Below are positions 56,411 to 64,000 of a stretch of DNA of 64,000 bases, one piece after another. The notes under the pieces are model-generated. The model did not search any database, was not told where the DNA came from, and was given only the letters and a program-made list of their open reading frames with translations. Position numbers and translations under genes: made by a program. Source of the stretch: Pocillopora verrucosa (Eukaryota > Cnidaria > Anthozoa > Scleractinia > Pocilloporidae); assembly GCF_036669915.1 (NCBI RefSeq), contig NC_089315.1, forward strand, positions 31,258,131-31,322,130, written 5' to 3'. Within the stretch, counting starts at the first letter, position 1. Every line of letters begins with the position of its first letter.

Positions 56411-59400
56411 TCATTGGTAATGGGTAGACATAACACCCTTCCTTTCTGAAACCCAGTCAGGAGCTATTATGAAGTAGCCTCGATCTCTTGCGCTCGTGTT
56501 AGTGAAAAATGAATTTTCGTGTACGTAGTCGTAATCTTCAAAACTTGTGTGGTATGTAGGGTCCACTCGTGGCCTTAGTAAGTGTGTTAGGGTTGCTTCT
56601 CCTATACCACAGGATCCGTACCTGGAGACATGAAATTAAAACAAATCATTTAATTTGACAAATTACGAACTCTTGTAAACTTGTACATATTATGAACTGA
56701 CAACGACATTGCGTAACAGAGACCTCTTATCTAGCATCAACCCATTTTGGACGTTGGTTTAATTCTCTTCATCGTTACTCTTTTTTGTTGTCTTGTAGCT
56801 AAAGTTTTGGTCTTATCATAGCGGTTATAACTTTACTCTTCCCTTCACACACTTCCAAAAAATTTGCGCAGAGTGTAACCACAGTCAAGGAGAACCAGGA
56901 AGGAATAGGGAATAACCAGGAAGGAATAGGGAATAACCAGGAAGGAATAGGGAATAACCAGGAAGGAATAGGGAATAACCAGGAAGGAATAGGGAATAAC
57001 CAGGAAGGAATAGGGAATAACCAGGAAGGAATAGGGAATAACCAGGAAGGAATAGGGAATAACCAATGGCCCAAAGCATTAAACCTTTGCTTTGAAACAG
57101 GAAAAGTGCTTCCCGTCTTGTTGTCTGCAAAACATTACAAACTACTTAACAGAAGGCGTGCAACTTACTTGTTAAGGTGTTCCAATAATCTCTTCACTCT
57201 TAAATAATCACAAAATTCACACTTTCCTTCCCCGTGATTAAAGTGATGGGGGTGTGCATGTTCCACGACTTGATTTTGGGTTATCTCGGCAACTTTGCCT
57301 TCATTCCTGATGAGTAAGTCAAAATTTGATCAGTTGTAAGAAAAGTGCATACTCCGCTGAAATAATACCATGCGTGGACTGACAGGAATGAATGAGTGGA
57401 GGAGGGAAACTTGTAAAAGTTAGCACTCTTCCCAGATCCTTTACTTTCCATTCGATATTTTCTCACTTTTGTGTTAGTCAGGCAGAGTTGAAGATCACGA
57501 AAGACCGGCAGTGGTGATCCTACATTATCGTACTCAGAGCAGCTCGTCGGGTAAAAAAAGACATAGCGATCAAAACAAATCCAAAAATACTGACTTTACA
57601 ACTCTCTATGGTCCGCCTTGCAACACTTTCTGAAGTTCAGCGAATAAAGAATTGTCATTTTCAGCTTCAGTGACACACTTACACACACTTTTCCTTTAGA
57701 AAGTCACTAACCTTACTGATCCAACAGATTTGGGACGCGGTGGAAGTGTGGGGCGTTCTGATACTCTTTTGGAGCGAGCACTTTTTGCCCGTTGTTGGAA
57801 ATACAATTCCTTTGAAAATTGAGGTTTCGTAGTTTTCTCTGCGGCTCTAGGTGCACTCTGTTTCACTTGTACAACACTCGAGGACGCCTTGTTTAATGTA
57901 TCTATGAAGTTGTGGACAACTGCTTTTTCTGGGAGGAAAAGAACAAACTAATTTAACCCAAAACAACTGGAGAACAACGGTGATCGGGAAATCATGGAAG
58001 AAAACATTCTCAAAGGAAAAGCATTAAAATTACCATATTCGGTTGAAGACCGTAACCAATTGTTAACACCAGGCAGAACAGGGCGCTCCATTTTCGCCTG
58101 AACGGAAAACAAATGTAAGTTCATTTAATTGGAAGACATAAGAGAGTACACCTCCCCCAGTGCGTTTGTACAAATAATCTTGTAATGTGCCCAGAATAGA
58201 ATTTCTCTTCTTCACGCTGTGCCGGCGATCATTTCGCTAGAACCTTTTCTTCTCATTATTCTTTCAGTTCGCAAATTCTACTTCAGGAAACTGCTAAGTA
58301 GACATTTCTTTTGACCTCACTAACTAGATTAAGAAATGAAAATCAATTTTAGCAAAAGTACAGCTTCAAAACAAAAAGGGTGGAAAACGTCTGCTGCAAT
58401 TCCTCACTCAAATAAGTTCTTACTCTGTTAATGTCATACCTCGCGTCTTTCAGGTCTACTGTGTAGCTCAACTTTCTGTCCAGCCACACCATAAAGGCGA
58501 TCTGCCGATAAAATGGAAAATATCATTTCAATGAATATTACCCATACACAGGTGTGAAACCAACTTTCTATCCATTGTTCAAATACCTCTATTCCGTTTT
58601 GTGCTGGTCGCTTCTCCTCGCCATGCCTCCTCCACTAATTCTAGTGTTGGCTGAATAAATTTCTGTAACAATGCCCTTTCCGAGTGCGTGGCTAGGCAAG
58701 AAAAACAAATCTAAGAAAAAACAGTAAAAAACACAAGCCTAACGAAATCATAAATATGTATATATGGCAAGTGTAATTTGCTTTCATCCGATTTAATCAT
58801 TTGTTTTTTCATTGCTCATGCTCGATTCAGTTCTTACTCGCCGTTTTAACACCTCTCGTGTGCTAAAAGCCCAGCTGTCAAAGTCCTTTAGTGTCTCAAG
58901 TTTACTTTGGCGACAACTAGCGAAGAGATATTTTCAAAATAATCTGCGCGTGTTTACTTTTTTCCTCTCAGGATTCATTCAGTGAAATTCCTTGGTCTCT
59001 CAGAATTAAGACCAAAAAAGAGTAATTAAGGTCATATTTTCCCTTGCCCTCTTGAAATTATCGTTTGAATAAACATTTTGGATCACTCAAATAAACAGTA
59101 AGATACATCGGCTTCACAACTTGGTGCGTCTGATGGATTAGAAGCTTTCGGCTAATATCTGTATTGTCTAAAGTATGCGCTTTTACATGAAAACTATGGA
59201 TTGTACCAAAAAAATCTCGCTGGCTTCTTTGTGTGACCTTCCTACTTGAATTTTCGTGATTCAGATGCGTTCTGTAACAACATATTGGCAACTCATTAAA
59301 GAAATTTGCGTCATGAAATGTACGGACAGTGGTAGACACGGCATTATCCAGTTCTGAAAATTAATTAAAGTACCTGCCGATCTTGAGTCGTCGGGTGTTT

Positions 59401-59938
59401 TTATGTCAACATCTGATCGAAAATTCCGCATTTGGTGTGAGCTTACAGTGGACAAGGCTCTCTCGAAATCTTCTTTAAAATTGAGGTAATTGCCGGTCTG
59501 ATGCGCTCGCATCGTCTTTCTGTCGGGTTTCTGAGGGGAAAAAGATTCGTGTTATAATCATTCATTACTATTTAAACTGATGAAAATCATTTTGCTTAGT
59601 AAACAGTGAAATTCGACCGACAGAGAAACATAGTATAATGGTGACTTTGCTTTAATACTGCGGAAAAGCCGGGATCCTGAAAGGAGGTCATGCGAATTTA
59701 TATGGCGCAAATATTAAGTTCTACATGACTCGGCTTAACTGGGAGATCAAGCGAGTATATTAGGACGGCGAACCTTTGGTACCGGTGGATGATGTTTGCT
59801 GCTTGGAAATCCGCGAGCCTTTTGAAGATGAAGTTGAAAGCCAGGTCTCTTGCTAGAATAATCAGTAGTGTAGATTGACTTTCCCATCGTGTGTTTCTCC
59901 GGTAGCAAATTCGGAGGCAATTGTACCCACTGTGGCAT
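56411..59938 (-). CDS. Unrecognised eight-exon gene, 372 aa, CxxC-containing
   Basis: Exons 59938-59774, 59530-59374, 58691-58587, 58501-58440, 58097-58034, 57928-57712, 57306-57169 and 56621-56411 (stop TGA) join with GT-AG ends and compatible phases at all seven junctions, which is strong evidence for a real gene. The start is MPQWVQLPPNLL, the first ATG in frame. The protein is basic, Pro/Ser-rich and without a signal peptide or membrane segment. Segments: N-terminal PPNLLPEKHTMGKSIYTTDY and RPGFQLHLQKARGFPSSKHH; a helical stretch SERALLQKFIQPTLELVEEAW; PVLPGVNNWLRSSTEYE; a Ser/Lys/Arg-rich middle with ELYFQQRAKSARS; then HPHHFNHGEGKCEFCDYLR with two Cys in CxxC and several His; and a C-terminal part rich in Tyr (SFEDYDYVHENSFFTN). 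I do not recognise the family. The N-terminal style recalls small axonemal proteins, but that is a guess. Confidence 0.82.
56893..57065. repeat. 21-bp minisatellite, eight copies
   Basis: The unit AACCAGGAAGGAATAGGGAA plus T is repeated eight times without visible change and ends in a partial unit. Because 21 is a multiple of three, the minus strand is open in several frames with a repeated heptapeptide (WLFPIPS in one of them); these frames are by-products. It lies in the last intron of the 372-aa gene. Confidence 0.95.
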
Positions 59939-61472
59939 TTTTAGCGACAAAATGCACTTTAAAGGTGGCTAGATGAAATCTGTTCGCCGTTACTGTAATG
60001 AAGGAAAGTCTTTTGTATCGACATCCACGAGAAATCGACACAAGTCAGCTCTTAAGACAAACCGTAAGTCGTAAACTAAAGCAGTCGTCATGGGGAATTC
60101 GCTACTTGTCCTCTGATTGGCTGTCTTAACAATAACCATACCAAGCATTAAGTAATTAGTCACTTATGTTTTAATTGTATTCGATGTGGCTTTAGGTTTT
60201 AAAATTTTAAGAGCGCCTTATTTCTCGTTAGAAGTGTCTATATTGGATTTAGGGAATGCTGAAAAATGAAACAATAATTTTACAAGCTTCGACCCGGCCA
60301 TTATCTTCTGCAGAATTTGCCACATGGAATATTTTTTCTTATGTGTAAAACTGATGCAAACCCGCTGCTATACAATCGGTGTTCCTATGTATTCTAAATA
60401 ATTACTCCGGAGAAAGTCTGTTTTACTGCGTGACACCTGCGCGTAAACGGTTACGTTTCCTGTCTTGCCGTGGTTCTGATCGTTGGAGTACATCAGCAGT
60501 CTATTGACTTGTAAAACATCTGTTGACCGTCACGCTACATGAGCTTAGGTCAATTTATAGTCGGCCTTATCGATAACGGGAGAGCAAACACGGCCCGCAC
60601 TCAAACGAGGATAATGTTTAACATTTACCATTGCAGTTATCTTTACACTGTGGTTTTTAAGGACTTTTAAGGTAATATGGACGAACCCTTCATATTTGTC
60701 AGGCTTAGTAATGTTATAGACTTAGGAGAGACAGTGGTGTAGCCTGAGTACTATTTTTTGATGTGTCTTTTTTACTGTTGAAATTTTGGCTGTAAAAAAA
60801 AAACGTTTTCCACTTTTTATGTTTATTTTTGTTTTTAACAAGTGCCCCGGGAGTAAGTCCCTATGTGACAGGAAAGAGTAAAGCTCAGCGGAAATCCAAT
60901 ACATTTACAATCACTAATGAGGGACTTTTAAATAAGGAAGTACACAATACACAGCTGGCTTAGCACACTTAGTGCTCCTAAAAACTACCACCCTAAGCCG
61001 ACAGTTGTTTCCATTCGCAAATTATAAATGGTTAATCTTCAAAGGAAATTATACGGTAACGAATCGGGTTGCGGCTTTCGGCTTGCGGCTCATAGAGAAT
61101 AAAGTATTATCAAAACACTCCAAAGACAGCGAAAAAACCTTGAAAAGGCAGTTAAAATGTAAAACACACAGCTATGTATACATTTCGAAGAGAACTGGGC
61201 CAGTTTCCCTGTGGAAAATGTTTATTTTGTAATGATTTGTTTGTATCGTACAAAAGGGCAGGCGGGACTTTCCATTACTATTGTTCATGGTGGGCTGAGC
61301 TGGGTTCAGTTTCCGGTGGCCTCACCACGCAGGCGTTCTTCTATAATTTCCGGAATTTCCCGGAAAGCTTGAAGGACCTTGTTCCGTAAAGCCAGTAACT
61401 GAGAGGTCGTCCTATAAACTGGCCGAAAACGTTTGCTTTAGTCAGAAATAACTTTTCCTGATATGTTAGAAC
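59939..61472. other. Divergent intergenic region
   Basis: About 1.5 kb between the 372-aa gene (minus strand) and the CARD gene (plus strand), so it should hold the promoters of both. No other gene or repeat is clear. Confidence 0.55.
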
Positions 61473-64000
61473 ATGGAGGAATTACACAGGAAAGTCTTAA
61501 GAAAGTTTCGGCTTCGCATCTCGCGAAATATTGATGCAAGGAGAATAACAGAAGTACTGTTTACCAAAGAAATTTTGGACGAAGCAAGCAAAGAATTCAT
61601 TCTTGCTCAAACTACAAGTGAGGGGAAGGCATTTTGCCTCTTGGATGAGCTTTCTCGAAGTGGTCCTGATGCTTTTGAATCGTTTTTGAATGCTCTTCAT
61701 GGCTCCGGCCGTAGTTTCTTGGCGAACGAGATCAATTTCCATCTGTCAGGTATGAAGATATTTTGATTCTACACGAGCATAAAATATTCATGTACATTTT
61801 TCGCCTAAGACACAAATAGAAGGTGAACAAATTGATTTATAAATCTATGTAACTTATTTGTTTATATGGCAATCACAATTATCACCAGTATGCTTAAATA
61901 TTTGATTATTTAATTGATCAAACTTTTCTCTTACGCCTTCATGTGTTAATAGCTCAAAACGTAACAGTAAACGTACTCTTGACATTGGAAATCGGCCAGC
62001 TGATAAACCATGAATGAAAAGCTGACGTGCAACTGCAGACTCAGTTATTTATTTGAAAGCACATGTTCGTAAAGAATGGTTACCTTCTTCTATCTGTTTT
62101 GGAAATATTTCCAACCATTTTTGGTAGAGACACACAGCTGTACAAGGGAAGGTGGCTCCTCAAAAGGAGCCGTCGACAACAACAATCCCATTTATTTCTT
62201 TCTCAGGACATGATCCTGCAATCAGAGTGGCCTTTAACGCGGTCCGGATTTTCCTTTCTCTCCACGGGCACTGTAACGCTTTCGTGAGTCGCCGAGAAGA
62301 CATGCCTAGCTTCGTTGCCGGGTAAGTACTAAAACATGGAAAAACCTAAAACCACCTACAACCACCTCAAAAACATCTTCAGCCACTCGATACTATCTAA
62401 AACCATCTAAAACAAGGCATAAATGTCTAAAATAAGGCGAGACGACAATATGTCACGTAGGTGGTTTTAGGTGGTTCCATGTTTTAGTACTTACCTTCGT
62501 TGCCGTTTTTTACAACTATATTTTGCTTTGCCGACTGTGCAGTATTTTCAGGCAAATTATTTTTAAGCAAATCAAGCCGATGGATAACTTGTTGGTCCAC
62601 ACTCTTTTTTCTCTCAAATCACTTTGGTTGCCAGAAAACACTTGTTTCCAAAACGAATTTGTGATAGCATATGTGTCGATAAATGAGTTAGCACGTGGCT
62701 TTAAAGAAGTCTTCAATTAACTGTACTCCTTCACAAAAAGTAGCTCAGAGAGTGAAAACTTTGAGATACTTGTTTTCAATGGAATAAATCGGTGGAACTT
62801 TTATTCCTTTAATATCTGAATTCTTTTAAATAATGTTTTTGTTGTAAAACGGTGAGTAAAGTTTTCAGTCTTAATACAAAGACGCTTTCGGTAACTTTCG
62901 GTGTTCAATTTAGCTATTTGTACCGTAAATTTCACAACAAGAACCGAAGGAATTCTACAAGAAAAACCGTACTAAATTCTTCTTGGGTCTAATAAAGGTG
63001 TCTCATTTTATTTTAGTGTTATGGTTAAAAAAGGCCAGATTTACACGCGTCAATGCAGCAAACAAATGAGCAAATGCCCACGAGTTCAAAACTTGTCAAT
63101 AAATTTACTTGCAATTACTTTCCTAGCCATTTACTGACTGAACAAAGATATTCTTCCACAATAATATCGATGGAAGTGTATGATACTTTCCGTGAGATCA
63201 TTGAATGTTTTGAAGAAAAACTTGTCGTGACAGTTTGTTTGCTAAACTAGTACCATTTTTTTTTCAAAAGTGTACAAAGTTTGTTTGGAAGCCTTCTAAA
63301 TCATCTTTATCTGCTACATAAATAAACATTTTCAGTGAAGCCTCTTTCTATAATTTGCATTATCTCTATTTTTACTGCCATTTACTTGCTTGAAAATTGC
63401 TCAGTGTAAAGAAGATCTTGCTGTAATTACAGCCCTAAATCATTTGGGTTCTTTTGGCAATTATGTCTAGTTCCAGAAAATGTTCATGCCCTTCACCCAT
63501 TGCAGAGGGGATTTCCTTTAAAAAAAAAATTTGAGAAGGCCAGTTTTGTTGGAAATCTAGCCCAGAAATTGCTGGTTGCTCACTTGAAATATATTTCACA
63601 TTGGGAAAAAGTACCTTTCATAATTAATATTCTAAAGTTCTCTTGGTAGCCAGTTCATTGAAATTTTCAAATGCAGTTCTGTTAGTGCTGGTGTCAATGA
63701 ATGTATTTGTCACTGGTCTTAATTGATAAAAGTGATGTGGTTTGACCAAATGGCATTTTTATGAGGCAGATTTAATCAAATATTTTCTTGTTAAAAAGTT
63801 TTTCATATTTGATAGGGAGTATATCTGGAGATTTTCAAGGAGGAGGGGTTTATACTTATCTTGAAAAAGACTTAATTCAAAAGGGAGGAATGTGGCTAGG
63901 TATTACCACATATTTACTCATAATGCACTGAATGATGCAATTACTGAGTTGTAGTGGTCACTAAAAATATTTTAATTTTTTTTATTTGCAGGTGTACAGC
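61473..64000 (+). CDS. CARD-domain protein, 5' part (continues beyond window)
   Basis: First coding exon 61473-61749 (92 codons plus one base, ending before GTATGA). It encodes a death-fold CARD: MEELHRKVLRKFRLRISRNIDARRITEVLF, ILDEASKEFI, GKAFCLLDELSRSGPDAFESFLNAL and SFLANEI. The pattern of a basic helix 1, LLDxLxxxGPxAFxxFxxAL and a closing helix fits CARDs of caspases and adaptors. A second exon, 62207-62321, is plausible (acceptor TTTCTTTCTCAG, phase 1 in, phase 2 out, 38 residues starting HDPAIRVAFNAVRIFLSLHG); its donor is made by an inserted element. A third exon begins at 63992 after TTTATTTGCAG. Exon 1 can also join 63992 directly. The rest of the gene decides whether it is a caspase, an adaptor or a NOD-like protein. 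CARD proteins work in apoptosis or innate immunity by homotypic binding. Confidence 0.8.
62321..62495. mobile_element. Miniature inverted-repeat element at the end of a CARD-gene exon
   Basis: GGTAAGTACTAAAACATGGA at the left end is exactly inverted at the right end (TCCATGTTTTAGTACTTACC, 62476-62495). The inner arms continue with matching AACCACCT-rich sequence. TTCGTTGCC lies directly outside both ends (62312-62320 and 62496-62504), a 9-bp target duplication as seen for Mutator-like elements. The first bases of the element form the splice donor of the exon 62207-62321. The interior, about 80 bases, has no coding capacity. Confidence 0.85.

Noticed and set aside
56799-57130. Three overlapping minus-strand ORFs with repeated WLFPIPS-type heptads
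   Set aside because: They are produced by the 21-bp minisatellite inside an intron.

Overview
The window is animal nuclear DNA, most likely from an anthozoan cnidarian and probably a stony coral. The evidence is short exons with GT-AG introns, AT-rich introns, orthologues of conserved animal genes, and a repeat set (Penelope-like retroelement pieces, a tRNA-derived SINE, small inverted-repeat elements) that I associate with coral genomes. The species is inference. There is no bacterial-style operon, CRISPR array or prophage.

Layout. 17-9544 (+): the C-terminal two thirds of a LRRK1-type ROCO kinase in 17 exons (Roc, COR, kinase, WD40-like). 13046-19663 (+): a cluster of two single-exon class A GPCR genes and one decayed GPCR copy, interspersed with Penelope-like fragments. 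20170-34429 (-): three same-strand housekeeping genes, mitochondrial ribosomal protein mL37 (2 exons), adenylate kinase AK6 (3 exons, 172 aa) and complex I subunit NDUFA9 (12 exons, 373 aa). Two inverted-repeat elements sit in NDUFA9 introns. 39958-41052 (+): a single-exon FoxQ2-type forkhead gene in a large gene-poor region. 44409-48920: a mobile-element block with a compound inverted SINE insertion flanked by 15-bp direct repeats, a 2.19-kb inverted-terminal-repeat element carrying a broken NHL-like gene, and a LINE 3' fragment. 49786-55867 (+): RIOK2 (11 exons, 486 aa). 56411-59938 (-): an unrecognised 8-exon gene (372 aa) with a 21-bp minisatellite in its last intron. 61473-64000 (+): the start of a CARD-domain gene that runs off the window.

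Exon chains were built by hand. Each accepted junction has GT-AG ends and keeps the reading frame, and the resulting protein lengths match the families where these are known. The genes do not form one pathway: mL37 and NDUFA9 serve mitochondrial translation and respiration, AK6 and RIOK2 are both linked to 40S ribosome maturation, and LRRK1, the GPCRs and the CARD gene are signalling genes. The most interesting structures are the small inverted-repeat element whose terminus supplies a consensus splice donor at the end of a CARD-gene exon, the 2.19-kb element with a 6-bp target duplication and a broken cargo gene, and the inverted SINE array inserted as one unit.
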